In this document: piece by piece, positions 26,177 to 35,327 of the stretch | Position numbering within the stretch: position 1 is the first letter of the stretch | How the letters are laid out: each line of letters opens with the position of its first letter | NCBI GenBank assembly: GCA_020721065.1 | Contig: DYNM01000001.1 | Location: 248,001-312,000 of the forward strand | Length of the DNA: 64,000 nucleotides | Source: Thiocystis violascens | Lineage (GTDB): Bacteria > Pseudomonadota > Gammaproteobacteria > Chromatiales > Chromatiaceae | Direction: 5' to 3' | The notes under the pieces: model-generated | What the model was told of the DNA's origin: nothing | Databases searched by the model: none | What the model saw: the letters and a program-made list of their open reading frames with translations, nothing else | Position numbers and translations under genes: made by a program

Positions 26177-27367
26177 ATGTCAAAAGAAAAGTTTCAACGG
26201 AGTAAGCCACACGTCAACGTTGGCACCATTGGTCATGTTGATCACGGCAAAACCACGCTGACGGCAGCAATTACCACTCACCAATCAAAGAAGTTTGGTG
26301 GTGAAGCGCGAGCCTACGATCAGATTGATAACGCACCGGAAGAGCGGGCGCGTGGAATCACGATTGCAACCGCGCACGTCGAGTACGAGAGCAATCAGCG
26401 CCATTACGCGCACGTTGACTGCCCCGGTCACGCGGATTATGTCAAGAACATGATTACCGGTGCGGCGCAGATGGACGGTGCCATTCTGGTAGTTTCCGCT
26501 GCTGATGGTCCGATGCCGCAGACGCGGGAACACATTCTGCTGTCACGGCAGGTTGGTGTGCCCTATATCGTGGTGTATCTCAACAAGGCGGACATGCTCG
26601 ATGATCCTGAGCTGCTCGAATTGGTTGAAATGGAAGTGCGCGAGCTGCTCTCCAAATATGATTTCCCCGGCGATGACACGCCAATCGTGACGGGTTCAGC
26701 GAAGCTGGCACTCGAAGGCGTTGATTCTGAGATCGGCACCCAGTCCATTGATAAGTTGATGGAAGCACTCGATAGCTACATTCCGCAGCCGGAACGAGCA
26801 GTTGATGGCGCATTCCTGATGCCGATTGAGGATGTGTTCTCTATTTCTGGACGCGGTACGGTGGTCACTGGTCGCGTTGAGCGTGGCATTGTCAAAGTTG
26901 GTGAAGAAGTTGAAATTGTTGGGATTAAAAACACCATCAAGACAACCTGCACCGGTGTGGAAATGTTCCGCAAATTGCTTGATCAAGGGCAAGCTGGTGA
27001 TAACGTTGGCGTGTTGCTGCGTGGTACCAAGCGGGAAGATGTAGAACGCGGTCAAGTACTTGCGAAGCCAAAATCAATCAATCCACACACGCATTTTGAA
27101 GCGGAAGTGTACGTTTTGGGCAAAGATGAAGGTGGGCGTCACACGCCTTTCTTTAATGGCTACCGTCCGCAGTTTTATTTCCGTACTACAGACGTGACTG
27201 GCGCTTGCGAACTGCCTGAAGGCGTTGAGATGGTGATGCCCGGTGATAACTTGAAAATGACCATCAAGTTGATCGCGCCGATTGCGATGGAAGAGGGGCT
27301 GCGGTTTGCGGTGCGCGAAGGCGGACGTACAGTCGGTGCCGGCGTTGTAGCGAAGATCATTGCCTGA
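26177..27367 (+). CDS. tufB: Elongation factor Tu (copy 1, tRNA-linked)
   Basis: A 396-residue GTPase that delivers aminoacyl-tRNA to the ribosome. It starts at ATG 26177 ([16 protein letters not shown]); the open frame reaching back into tRNA-Thr is not coding. G1 is GHVDHGKT, with [11 protein letters not shown] and NKADM following. The tRNA-Tyr-Gly-Thr-tufB order is as in E. coli. It differs from the second copy at 43468 by only two residues (V234 here, I there; final A here, E there), but silent differences are clustered in one block (about 26854-27166). Confidence 0.98.
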   Translation: MSKEKFQRSKPHVNVGTIGHVDHGKTTLTAAITTHQSKKFGGEARAYDQIDNAPEERARGITIATAHVEYESNQRHYAHVDCPGHADYVKNMITGAAQMDGAILVVSAADGPMPQTREHILLSRQVGVPYIVVYLNKADMLDDPELLELVEMEVRELLSKYDFPGDDTPIVTGSAKLALEGVDSEIGTQSIDKLMEALDSYIPQPERAVDGAFLMPIEDVFSISGRGTVVTGRVERGIVKVGEEVEIVGIKNTIKTTCTGVEMFRKLLDQGQAGDNVGVLLRGTKREDVERGQVLAKPKSINPHTHFEAEVYVLGKDEGGRHTPFFNGYRPQFYFRTTDVTGACELPEGVEMVMPGDNLKMTIKLIAPIAMEEGLRFAVREGGRTVGAGVVAKIIA

Positions 27368-27378
27368 TTGAGTTTGTA

Positions 27379-27400
27379 GTGTGCAGATGACTCTGCACTT
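27379..27400 (+). terminator. Weak hairpin after tufB
   Basis: GTGCAG-ATGACT-CTGCAC followed by TTTGCC and, six bases on, TTTTTT. The stem is only about 6 bp, so it probably allows read-through into tRNA-Trp and secE, or it may help 3'-end processing. Confidence 0.4.
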
Positions 27401-27416
27401 TGCCATTTTTTGATTT

Positions 27417-27492
27417 AGGCCAGTAGCTCAATTGGCAGAGCGGCGGTCTCCAAAACCGCAGGTTGGGGGTTCGATTCCCTCCTGGCCTGCCA
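27417..27492 (+). tRNA. tRNA-Trp (anticodon CCA)
   Basis: Acceptor AGGCCAG/CTGGCCT, D-arm AGCTCAATTGGCAGAGC, anticodon loop CTCCAAA, TpsiC GGTTCGATTCC, CCA encoded. Its place between tufB and secE is as in pseudomonads and many other gammaproteobacteria. Confidence 0.97.
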
Positions 27493-27526
27493 CCTAAATA
27501 TATCGCTTCGGCGACAGGCGATTTCC

Positions 27527-27895
27527 ATGAATTTTCTAGCGGAAAAACTTGGCGTCAGCTTAGAAACAATTAAGCTGACCGTCGCTGTGTTTTTGTTAAT
27601 CCTTGGTATCACTGCTTTTTACTCTTTTAGCGGTATATCGACACTGGTGCGTGTCATTGGATTGTTAGTGTTTGTTGGTGGTGCTGCTGCAATTGTGTTT
27701 CAAACTGAGCTGGGGCGTTTACTCTGGCAATTCGTTGTTGACTCCCGCATTGAAGTCCGCAAAGTTGTATGGCCATCACGTCAGGAGACGTTGCAAACCA
27801 CGTTGGTAGTGATTGCGATGGTTTTGGTAGTTGGCATTGTATTGTGGTTATTCGATTTGGTTTTAATGGCAATCTTGCGTTTCTTAACCGGCTAG
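27527..27895 (+). CDS. secE: Preprotein translocase subunit SecE
   Basis: A 122-residue protein with three membrane segments (residues about 16-34, 39-56 and 93-118), as in E. coli SecE, and the conserved cytoplasmic hinge DSRIEVRKVVWPSRQETLQTT before the last helix. SecE clamps SecY in the Sec channel. It is followed by nusG after 30 bases. Confidence 0.95.
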   Translation: MNFLAEKLGVSLETIKLTVAVFLLILGITAFYSFSGISTLVRVIGLLVFVGGAAAIVFQTELGRLLWQFVVDSRIEVRKVVWPSRQETLQTTLVVIAMVLVVGIVLWLFDLVLMAILRFLTG

Positions 27896-27925
27896 ATTCA
27901 ATTTTAGGGATTGAAAGAAAATAAT

Positions 27926-28459
27926 ATGGCGATGCGTTGGTACGTCATTCACGCGTATTCTGGTTTTGAAGGGCAGGTAAAACGGTCGTTAGAATCAGCT
28001 ATTGCCCGTGCTGGATTAGACGATCTGTTTTCTGAGGTTTTAGTGCCCACTGAGGAAGTTGTAGAAGTGCGAGGTGGGCAACAGCGCCGCAGTGAAAGAA
28101 AGTTTTTTCCCGGTTATGTGTTAGTAAAAATGGAACTCACTGATGAAACGTGGCATTTGGTGAAAGACGTGCCAAAAGTTATGGGATTTATTGGTGGTAC
28201 TGGTGATCGTCCGGCACCAATTCCTGACGCGCAAGCAGAAATGATTTTGCAGCGTCTTCAAACTGGCCACGAGAAACCACGTCCTAAAACGCTTTATGAA
28301 CCCGGCGAAATTGTGCGCGTGACCGATGGTCCATTCGCTGATTTTAATGGCGTTGTTGAAGAAGTTGATTATGAAAAAAGCCGCGTTAAAGTGTCTGTTT
28401 TAATCTTTGGACGCGCAACGCCAGTTGAACTTGAATTCTCGCAAGTTGAAAAAGGTTGA
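27926..28459 (+). CDS. nusG: Transcription termination/antitermination factor NusG
   Basis: A 177-residue protein. The NGN domain starts [20 protein letters not shown] and has [21 protein letters not shown]. The C-terminal KOW domain has [30 protein letters not shown]. It links RNA polymerase to Rho and ribosomal S10. ATG 27926 gives the standard N-terminus; a TTG 15 bases upstream is less likely. Confidence 0.96.
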   Translation: MAMRWYVIHAYSGFEGQVKRSLESAIARAGLDDLFSEVLVPTEEVVEVRGGQQRRSERKFFPGYVLVKMELTDETWHLVKDVPKVMGFIGGTGDRPAPIPDAQAEMILQRLQTGHEKPRPKTLYEPGEIVRVTDGPFADFNGVVEEVDYEKSRVKVSVLIFGRATPVELEFSQVEKG

Positions 28460-28501
28460 TCGTTGTTAATTCGGTTTAATACTGAAAACTACTGCAGGGG
28501 A

Positions 28502-28516
28502 GCCAACTTTGTTGGC
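28502..28516 (+). promoter_or_regulatory. Hairpin in the rplK leader (possible L1 control site)
   Basis: GCCAAC-TTT-GTTGGC, a perfect 6-bp stem 28 bases before the rplK start, in the leader of the L11-L1 genes. In E. coli L1 binds a structure in this leader to repress both genes. Here only the position and a stem are seen; the L1 loop consensus has not been shown. Confidence 0.35.
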
Positions 28517-28543
28517 GTTTGTACCCAATTTTAAGGAACGAAT

Positions 28544-28978
28544 ATGGCGAAGAAAATTACAGCGTATGTGAAGCTACAGGTGAAAGCGGGATCAGCATTG
28601 CCTAGCCCACCTGTTGGACCGGCATTAGGTCAACATGGTGTAAACATCATGGAATTCTGTAAAGCGTTTAATGCGCGAACACAGGATATGGAAAAGGGTA
28701 TTCCAACGCCAGTTGTTATCACCGTTTATTCGGATCGTAGTTTTACGTTTATTACTAAAACGCCACCAGCATCCGTACTTCTGCAAAAAGCTTTGGGATT
28801 AGCTAAAGGAAGTTCTAATCCGAATACCAATAAAATTGGTACCGTGACACGCGAGCAATTAGAGCAGGTTGCAGCACTAAAGATGCCGGATTTAACTGCG
28901 GCATCAATGGATGCAGCAGTACGCACGATTGCGGGAAGTGCGCGTTCAATGGGATTGATTGTGGAAGGAGTGAACTAA
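28544..28978 (+). CDS. rplK: 50S ribosomal protein L11
   Basis: 144 residues; N-terminal [25 protein letters not shown] and C-terminal rRNA-binding [23 protein letters not shown]. It binds the 23S GTPase-centre region. It overlaps rplA by one base (TAATG). Confidence 0.97.
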   Translation: MAKKITAYVKLQVKAGSALPSPPVGPALGQHGVNIMEFCKAFNARTQDMEKGIPTPVVITVYSDRSFTFITKTPPASVLLQKALGLAKGSSNPNTNKIGTVTREQLEQVAALKMPDLTAASMDAAVRTIAGSARSMGLIVEGVN

Positions 28979-29670
28979 TGGCGCATCAGTCAAAGCGATT
29001 ACGGGCGATTGGAGAACGGATTGACCGTAGCAAAATTTATGCTGCCGATGAAGCGTTTGCTCTGTTGAAAGAGCTGTCGAATGTTAAGTTTGCAGAAAGT
29101 ATTGATGTCGCAGTAAATCTTGGAGTTGACCCCCGTAAGTCGGATCAGGTCGTTCGCGGTTCAACCGTTTTGCCGCACGGTATTGGCAAAACAGTGCGAG
29201 TGGCTGTGTTCGCACAAGGTGCTGCAGCTAATGCCGCAACCGAAGCTGGTGCGGATCGTGTTGGCTTTGATGATTTAGCGGAAGATATTAAAGCAGGACA
29301 GATGGATTTTGATGTCGTCATTGCATCACCGGACGCAATGCGGCTCGTCGGTCAGCTCGGAAAAATTTTAGGTCCGCGTGGTCTTATGCCCAATCCCAAG
29401 GTGGGTACGGTTACTCCTGACGTCGCTGAAGCAGTGCGCAATGCAAAAGCTGGGCAAGTGCGTTATCGTACTGATAAAGCAGGTATTATTCACTGCCCGC
29501 TCGGACGTGTTGGTTTTGAGCCCATGCAGCTCCAAGAGAACCTAGCAGCCCTGTTGGTGAATTTAATGCGCGCAAAACCAAGTACCTCAAAAGGTGTTTA
29601 TATGCGCAAAGTCACTGTATCAAGCACGATGGGGCCAGGATTGACAGTTGACCATCTATCGCTCATTTAA
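28978..29670 (+). CDS. rplA: 50S ribosomal protein L1
   Basis: 230 residues; [39 protein letters not shown] and [18 protein letters not shown] are the classic L1 blocks. It forms the L1 stalk and probably controls rplK-rplA translation. It is coupled to rplK. Confidence 0.97.
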   Translation: MAHQSKRLRAIGERIDRSKIYAADEAFALLKELSNVKFAESIDVAVNLGVDPRKSDQVVRGSTVLPHGIGKTVRVAVFAQGAAANAATEAGADRVGFDDLAEDIKAGQMDFDVVIASPDAMRLVGQLGKILGPRGLMPNPKVGTVTPDVAEAVRNAKAGQVRYRTDKAGIIHCPLGRVGFEPMQLQENLAALLVNLMRAKPSTSKGVYMRKVTVSSTMGPGLTVDHLSLI

Positions 29671-29700
29671 TCTGCAAGACTCAATTAAATAGCGATGATA

Positions 29701-29729
29701 ATGAAACGAAATAACTTGCTTCGTTTCAT
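29701..29729 (+). terminator. Perfect hairpin after rplA
   Basis: ATGAAACGAA, loop, TTCGTTTCAT, a 10-bp stem 30 bases after the rplA stop. No U-run follows, so it is more likely a processing or pausing element than a full terminator. Confidence 0.5.
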
Positions 29730-29925
29730 TCCAGATTGGAACATACTTTTGCAACAAACACTGAAGTGAGCACGCTCGAAGACCGCAGGTGTTTAGTTTA
29801 TTAGATGGAGCTTTTGAACAAAACTTAATCCCCGGCGTAGATGGTGTGCCGGTTGGTACACTTTATTTGTTGCGTTGACTAGCAAGGATTGTCATCAACG
29901 AAACGTTTTAATTGAGGTGACGACA
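29730..29925 (+). ncRNA. L10-type leader of rplJL-rpoBC
   Basis: The 255-base spacer before rplJ ends in a leader that contains CTTAATCCCCGGCGTAGATGGTG (29824-29846). This is close to the TTTAATCCCCTGCGTAGACGGTG block of the E. coli L10 leader, where L10(L7/L12)4 binds to repress rplJL translation. The flanking AGACCGCAGG segment also fits. I infer the same autogenous control. The boundaries are approximate. Confidence 0.75.
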
Positions 29926-30426
29926 ATGGCGCTTAACTTAGCGCAGAAAGAGGCAATCGTCGCTGAGGTGGCGCTGGTCGCTAAAGGCGCATATTCGGCA
30001 ATTGGTGCTGATTATCGAGGGTTGTCAGTCGAACAATTGACAAAACTCCGTGTAGAGGCTCGCAAAGCTGGTGTTTATGTTCGCGTCATTAAAAACACGT
30101 TAGCACGACGCGCATTAGAAAATACTGACTTTGAATGTATGCGTACGGGTTTAACTGGCCCGCTGATTCTGGCGTTTTCTCAGGCTGATCCCGGTGCAGC
30201 AGCGCGGGTGATGGAGCCGTTTGCTAAGGAACATGAAAAGTTTGGCTTCAAAGTGCGTCTAATCGCGCTGAGTGGTGAATTGCTTGATCCTTCGCAAATA
30301 AGCAAATTGGCAAAATTGCCAACCCGCGATCAAGCACTCAGTTTGCTGATGGCAACGATGAAAGCACCGGTTCAAAAGCTCGCTGCAACGCTGTTGGCAA
30401 TTCAAGTAGCCAAAGAAGCAGCGTGA
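29926..30426 (+). CDS. rplJ: 50S ribosomal protein L10
   Basis: 166 residues starting at ATG 29926 behind GAGGTGA; the 17-residue extension of the frame lies in the leader and is rejected. Its N-terminus ALNLAQKEAIVAEV, then ADYRGLSVEQLTKLR and RVIKNTLARRALE are L10 signatures. It forms the base of the L7/L12 stalk. Confidence 0.96.
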   Translation: MALNLAQKEAIVAEVALVAKGAYSAIGADYRGLSVEQLTKLRVEARKAGVYVRVIKNTLARRALENTDFECMRTGLTGPLILAFSQADPGAAARVMEPFAKEHEKFGFKVRLIALSGELLDPSQISKLAKLPTRDQALSLLMATMKAPVQKLAATLLAIQVAKEAA

Positions 30427-30465
30427 TTGCTTTTTTCGATTTCATTGAATTTTTAGGAGAAACAC

Positions 30466-30834
30466 ATGGCTGTTTCAAAAGACGACATCCTTGAAGCAAT
30501 TGGTGCTATGACGGTAATGGAGGTCGTTGATCTCATTTCCGCCATGGAAGAAAAGTTTGGTGTTACTGCAGCAGTTGCGGCAGCAGCACCTGCTGCTGCT
30601 GAAGCAGTAGTGGTTGAAGAACAAACTGAGTTTGATTTGATTCTAACTGGCTTTGGCACCAATAAGGTCGCCGTAATTAAGGTTGTGCGTGCCATTACTG
30701 GTCTTGGTTTGAAAGAAGCTAAGGATGCGGTTGAAGGCGCACCGACGACCTTAAAAGAAGCAATTTCCAAGGCAGAAGCTGAAGACGCGAAGAAGCAGTT
30801 GGAAGAGGCAGGCGCAACGGTCGACATTAAGTAG
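30466..30834 (+). CDS. rplL: 50S ribosomal protein L7/L12
   Basis: 122 residues; N-terminal dimerisation helices, an Ala/Pro-rich hinge ([13 protein letters not shown]) and C-terminal factor-binding domain [34 protein letters not shown]. It recruits EF-Tu and EF-G. Confidence 0.98.
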   Translation: MAVSKDDILEAIGAMTVMEVVDLISAMEEKFGVTAAVAAAAPAAAEAVVVEEQTEFDLILTGFGTNKVAVIKVVRAITGLGLKEAKDAVEGAPTTLKEAISKAEAEDAKKQLEEAGATVDIK

Positions 30835-30855
30835 TTTCCTGATGCGGCACGTAGA

Positions 30856-30885
30856 GGCTGGCGGTGCAAAGCCGCCGGCCTTTTT
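30856..30885 (+). terminator. Attenuator between rplL and rpoB
   Basis: GGC-T-GGCGG, loop TGCAAAG, CCGCC-G-GCC, then five T. In E. coli a partial terminator here lowers rpoBC transcription relative to ribosomal genes, and the same role is likely. Confidence 0.8.
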
Positions 30886-30923
30886 CTGTTTTCAGTTAGT
30901 GAATTTTTAATAGGGAAGGCATC

Positions 30924-33900
30924 ATGGCTTATTCATTTACAGAAAAGAAGCGCATCCGCAAAAACTTTGGCAAGCGCCCGAATAATCTGGATGTGCCATT
31001 CCTCCTAGCAACTCAAATTGAATCTTATCGCAAATTTTTGCAGGCTGATTGCGCACCAAAAGATCGGTTAAATATCGGTCTACAAGAAGCGTTTCAATCA
31101 GTATTTCCAATTGAAAGTTACTCCGGCTATGCGGTGCTTGAATACGTTAAATACCGTCTCGGTGAGCCGGAGTTTGATGAGCGCGAATGTCATTTGCGTG
31201 GTGCAAATTTTGCGGCCCCGCTGCGCGTGTTATTACGGTTGGTGATTTATGATAAGGAAGCGCCCAGCGGAACTAAAATTGTTAAAGACGTGCGTGAGCA
31301 AGAAGTCTACATGAGCGAATTGCCGCTGATGACAGACACCGGCACTTTTATTATTAACGGCACTGAACGTGTCATCGTGTCGCAGTTACATCGTTCACCA
31401 GGTGTCTTGTTTGATCATGATCGTGGTAAGACGCATTCTTCTGGAAAACTACTATTCACCGCCCGCGTGATTCCTTCACGTGGTTCATGGTTAGATTTTG
31501 AATTCGATCCCAAAGACCATCTTTTTGTGCGTATCGATCGTCGGCGTAAACTGCCAGCGACTGTTTTATTGCGAGCACTTGGTTATAGCGTTGAGGATAT
31601 TTTAGCGCGTTTCTTTGAAACAGATCGTTTTCATCTTGCACCATTGACAGATGGATATGAATCACCTGTAACCTCTTTTGATCTTGTGCCAGAACGGTTG
31701 CGTGGTGAAATCGTTCCTTTTGATATTGCAATTGGCGACGTTATTTTAGTTGAAGCTGGACGGCGGGTTACACAAAAACATATCCGCGAATTACAAAAAT
31801 CTGGTATTCAACAACTTAGTGTGCCAACTGATTTTTTATACAATCGTATTCTAGCGCGAGCGCAGCGTGACCCGAATACCGGTGAGTTGCTTGCTGAAGC
31901 AAATGCAGTATTAACTCCTGAACTGGTTGAGACGTTACGTCAACGCGGCATTGGTCTGCTTGAAACTCTGTTTGTGAATGATCTCGATCATGGTGCCTAT
32001 TTATCAGAAACCCTGCGTATTGATTCGACAACAAATGAGTTTGAAGCTCAGATTGAAATTTATCGCATGATGCGACCGGGTGAGCCACCCACAAAAGAAG
32101 CGGCACAAACACTGTTTCATAATCTCTTTTTCACGCCAGATCGCTATGATCTTTCTAATGTCGGGCGGATGAAGTTTAACCGACGTATGTCGCGCACAAC
32201 AGAATTTGGTCCCAGCGTTCTTTACGATGGTCGTTACTTTAGTGCGCGTAATGATGACTTTTCTAAAAAGTTATTTGCTGAATATGGTGAAATGTCTGAC
32301 ATTATTGAAGCAATGCGTGTTTTGATTGAACTGCGTAATGGGCGGGGTACCATTGATGATATTGATCATCTTGGTAATCGTCGGATTCGTAGTGTTGGCG
32401 AGTTAGCTGAAAATCATTTTCGTATTGGTTTAGTACGCGTGGAGCGGGCAGTCAAAGAACGCTTGTCAGTAGCAGAATCTGAAGGATCAATGCCACAAGA
32501 ATTGATTAATGCTAAACCCGTTTCAGCGGCAATTAAAGAATTCTTTGGTTCGAGTCAGTTATCGCAGTTCATGGATCAAAACAATCCGCTGTCGGAAGTG
32601 ACTCACAAGCGGCGGGTTTCCGCATTAGGTCCCGGTGGTTTAGCGCGAGAACGGGCTGGCTTTGAAGTTCGCGACGTTCATCCTACCCATTATGGTCGCG
32701 TGTGCCCAATTGAAACGCCTGAAGGTCCAAACATTGGCTTAATCAATTCGTTGGCTGTTTATGCTCGCACCAATGATCATGGTTTTCTCGAAACGCCTTA
32801 TATCAAAGTGAATGATGGTAAAGTCACTGAGCAGATTGATTATTTATCTGCAATTGAAGAAGGGCATTTTGTGATTGCGCAGGCGAATTCAACGTTAGAT
32901 GACAATGGACATTTAACCGACGCGCTGGTTTCTTGTCGCCATGCGAATGAATTTGCAATGCGTCCTCCAGAAGACGTGCAATACATGGACGTTTCACCGC
33001 GCCAAATTGTTTCGGTGGCGGCATCGTTAATTCCGTTTTTGGAACACGATGATGCAAATCGGGCGCTCATGGGATCGAATATGCAGCGCCAAGCGGTTCC
33101 AACGTTACGGGTTGAAAAACCGTTAGTTGGTACGGGAATGGAGCGCGTGGTGGCGACCGATTCCGGCGTTTGTGTGGTGGCGCGGCGCGGTGGCGTTATT
33201 GTTTCCGTTGATGCTGGTCGTATTGTGGTGCGGGTGAATGATGATGAGGCATTACCCGGGGTGCCCGGCGTTGATATTTATACGCTAACGAAATATACGC
33301 GCTCCAATCAGAATACATGTATTAATCAACATCCTTTAGTCAAACCGGGTGATGTTGTTGTGCGCCATGACGTTTTGGCTGATGGTCCGTCAACAGATTT
33401 GGGTGAATTGGCGTTGGGGCAAAATTTGCGCATCGCTTTTATGCCTTGGAATGGATATAACTTCGAGGATTCTATTCTGATCTCGGAGCGGGTTGTTGCT
33501 GAAGATCGCTTTACCAGTATTCACATTGAAGAACTGTCTTGTTTAGCGCGAGATACTAAATTAGGGTCAGAAGAAATTACCGCTGATATTCCTAATGTCG
33601 GTGAATCGGCGTTAGCTAAATTAGATGCGTCGGGTATTGTTTATGTCGGTGCGGAAGTGCGCGACGGTGATATTTTGGTTGGCAAGGTTACGCCCAAAGG
33701 TGAAACTCAGTTGACGCCAGAAGAAAAGCTGTTGCGAGCGATTTTTGGTGAGAAAGCATCGGATGTGAAAGATACGTCGCTGCGCTTGCCATCGGGAATG
33801 ACGGGCACGGTGGTGGATGTGCAGGTATTCACTCGTGATGGCGTGGAGAAGGATCAGCGGGCGTTACAAATTGAAGCGCTGGAATTAGAGCGGGTACGCA

Positions 33901-35198
33901 AAGATTTCGCCGATCAACGCCGAATTATGGAACAGGATACTTTTCAGCGGGTTGAGAAATTGCTGGTTGGTCGGATTGCTGACGGTGGACCTGGTTCATT
34001 AAAACCGGGCGCAAAGATCACCAAGACTTATCTGCATGGCTTGATTGGCAAGGATAAAAACAAGGCGCACAGCGATGATTATTCGACTTTTGTGCCTTCA
34101 GCATTAGCGGCGGGCAGCGGAAGTCCCGGCGCGGATGCGCGAGATCAATGGTTTGAGATTCATGTTCGAGATGAGGAGGTTGCAGCGCAGTTGGAGGCCA
34201 TTGCCGCGCAGGTGAAGCAGTCCCGCGAGGCGTTCCGTGAGCGTTATACCTTGAAACAAAAGAAGCTGGCTCGTGGCGACGAATTGGCAGCCGGCGTGTT
34301 GAAGATGGTCAAGGTGTATGTGGCGCTGAAACGCCGGATTCAGCCGGGCGACAAGATGGCGGGTCGGCATGGCAACAAGGGCGTGATCTCGAAAGTGGTG
34401 CCGCTGGAAGATATGCCGTTTTCGGCGGACGGCGAGCCGGTAGACATCGTGCTCAATCCGCTCGGCGTCCCGTCGCGGATGAACGTCGGGCAGGTGTTGG
34501 AAACACATCTGGGCTGGGCGGCGAACGGGTTGGGCGTCAAGATCGGTAAGATGTTGCAAGCGCAGGCGGCGATCTCAGAACTGCGTGATTTCCTTGATAA
34601 AGTGTACAACCGCAGCGGCAAAACCGAAGACCTCGCCAGTTTCTCGGATGATGAAATCGTCGAGTTATCGCGGAATCTGGTGCGCGGAGTGCCGATGGCA
34701 ACCCCCGTGTTTGATGGTGCCACCGAGGAAGACATCAAGGCGATGTTGCTGTTGGCCGACCGCGATAATTCCGCGCTGGGCATTCCGAGTGGACAGACGA
34801 TTTTGTTTGACGGGCGCAGCGGCGATCAGTTTGAGCGCCCCGTCACCGTTGGCTATATGTACATGATTAAGCTCAACCATTTGGTTGATGACAAGATGCA
34901 CGCCCGCTCCACCGGCCCCTACAGCTTGGTCACGCAACAGCCGCTGGGCGGTAAAGCGCAGTTTGGCGGGCAACGGTTCGGTGAAATGGAAGTGTGGGCG
35001 CTGGAGGCGTATGGCGCGGCTTACACCTTGCAGGAGATGCTGACGGTGAAGTCCGACGACGTGAACGGACGCACCAAGATGTACAAAAACATCGTTGATG
35101 GCGATCACCGCATGGAAGCCGGAATGCCGGAATCGTTCAATGTCTTGATTAAAGAAATCCGCTCGCTCGCAATCAATATCGAGCTGCAACAAGACTGA
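30924..35198 (+). CDS. rpoB: RNA polymerase beta subunit with two inserted segments
   Basis: 1424 residues, about 80 more than E. coli. It begins [17 protein letters not shown]. The rifampicin region has [22 protein letters not shown] (D551 equals E. coli D516) and the active-site lysine segment [13 protein letters not shown] has K1144 (E. coli K1065). It ends [16 protein letters not shown]. Two extra blocks explain much of the added length: about 22 residues near 432-458 after [14 protein letters not shown], and 32 residues at 1042-1073 before DQWFEIHV. From about 34.1 kb codon use turns strongly GC-rich, while the first 3 kb is AT-richer. Confidence 0.98.
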   Translation: MAYSFTEKKRIRKNFGKRPNNLDVPFLLATQIESYRKFLQADCAPKDRLNIGLQEAFQSVFPIESYSGYAVLEYVKYRLGEPEFDERECHLRGANFAAPLRVLLRLVIYDKEAPSGTKIVKDVREQEVYMSELPLMTDTGTFIINGTERVIVSQLHRSPGVLFDHDRGKTHSSGKLLFTARVIPSRGSWLDFEFDPKDHLFVRIDRRRKLPATVLLRALGYSVEDILARFFETDRFHLAPLTDGYESPVTSFDLVPERLRGEIVPFDIAIGDVILVEAGRRVTQKHIRELQKSGIQQLSVPTDFLYNRILARAQRDPNTGELLAEANAVLTPELVETLRQRGIGLLETLFVNDLDHGAYLSETLRIDSTTNEFEAQIEIYRMMRPGEPPTKEAAQTLFHNLFFTPDRYDLSNVGRMKFNRRMSRTTEFGPSVLYDGRYFSARNDDFSKKLFAEYGEMSDIIEAMRVLIELRNGRGTIDDIDHLGNRRIRSVGELAENHFRIGLVRVERAVKERLSVAESEGSMPQELINAKPVSAAIKEFFGSSQLSQFMDQNNPLSEVTHKRRVSALGPGGLARERAGFEVRDVHPTHYGRVCPIETPEGPNIGLINSLAVYARTNDHGFLETPYIKVNDGKVTEQIDYLSAIEEGHFVIAQANSTLDDNGHLTDALVSCRHANEFAMRPPEDVQYMDVSPRQIVSVAASLIPFLEHDDANRALMGSNMQRQAVPTLRVEKPLVGTGMERVVATDSGVCVVARRGGVIVSVDAGRIVVRVNDDEALPGVPGVDIYTLTKYTRSNQNTCINQHPLVKPGDVVVRHDVLADGPSTDLGELALGQNLRIAFMPWNGYNFEDSILISERVVAEDRFTSIHIEELSCLARDTKLGSEEITADIPNVGESALAKLDASGIVYVGAEVRDGDILVGKVTPKGETQLTPEEKLLRAIFGEKASDVKDTSLRLPSGMTGTVVDVQVFTRDGVEKDQRALQIEALELERVRKDFADQRRIMEQDTFQRVEKLLVGRIADGGPGSLKPGAKITKTYLHGLIGKDKNKAHSDDYSTFVPSALAAGSGSPGADARDQWFEIHVRDEEVAAQLEAIAAQVKQSREAFRERYTLKQKKLARGDELAAGVLKMVKVYVALKRRIQPGDKMAGRHGNKGVISKVVPLEDMPFSADGEPVDIVLNPLGVPSRMNVGQVLETHLGWAANGLGVKIGKMLQAQAAISELRDFLDKVYNRSGKTEDLASFSDDEIVELSRNLVRGVPMATPVFDGATEEDIKAMLLLADRDNSALGIPSGQTILFDGRSGDQFERPVTVGYMYMIKLNHLVDDKMHARSTGPYSLVTQQPLGGKAQFGGQRFGEMEVWALEAYGAAYTLQEMLTVKSDDVNGRTKMYKNIVDGDHRMEAGMPESFNVLIKEIRSLAINIELQQD

Positions 35199-35293
35199 TT
35201 GTCAGTGGGCGGTTGTCAGTGGGCAAGCTAGGCAAGCTAGGCAAGCTAGGCAGTGTGACTGACAACTGCCACCTGACAACTGCCACCTGACAA
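35199..35293. repeat. Short tandem and inverted repeats filling the rpoB-rpoC spacer
   Basis: TTGTCAGTGGGC occurs twice (35199-35210, 35213-35224). AAGCTAGGC occurs three times in tandem (35225-35251). CTGACAACTGCCAC occurs twice plus a partial copy (35259-35293). The first and last blocks are near-inverse complements and could form a long hairpin with the nonamers in its loop. A close relative, GTGGGCAGTTGTCAG, is at 683-697 near the PepSY gene, so this is a dispersed repeat family. Repeats of this kind are rare inside a core rpoBC operon. Confidence 0.8.
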
Positions 35294-35327
35294 CGTCACA
35301 ACCTCACATGAGAAGGATGGAAACGTC

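Noticed and set aside
28456..28482. Promoter TTGATC-15-TAATAC between nusG and rplK
   Set aside because: The spacer is only 15 bases and the -35 overlaps the nusG stop; too weak to claim.
35225..35251. Three AAGCTAGGC copies as a possible CRISPR array
   Set aside because: Units are nine bases, directly adjacent with no spacers, and no cas genes are near.
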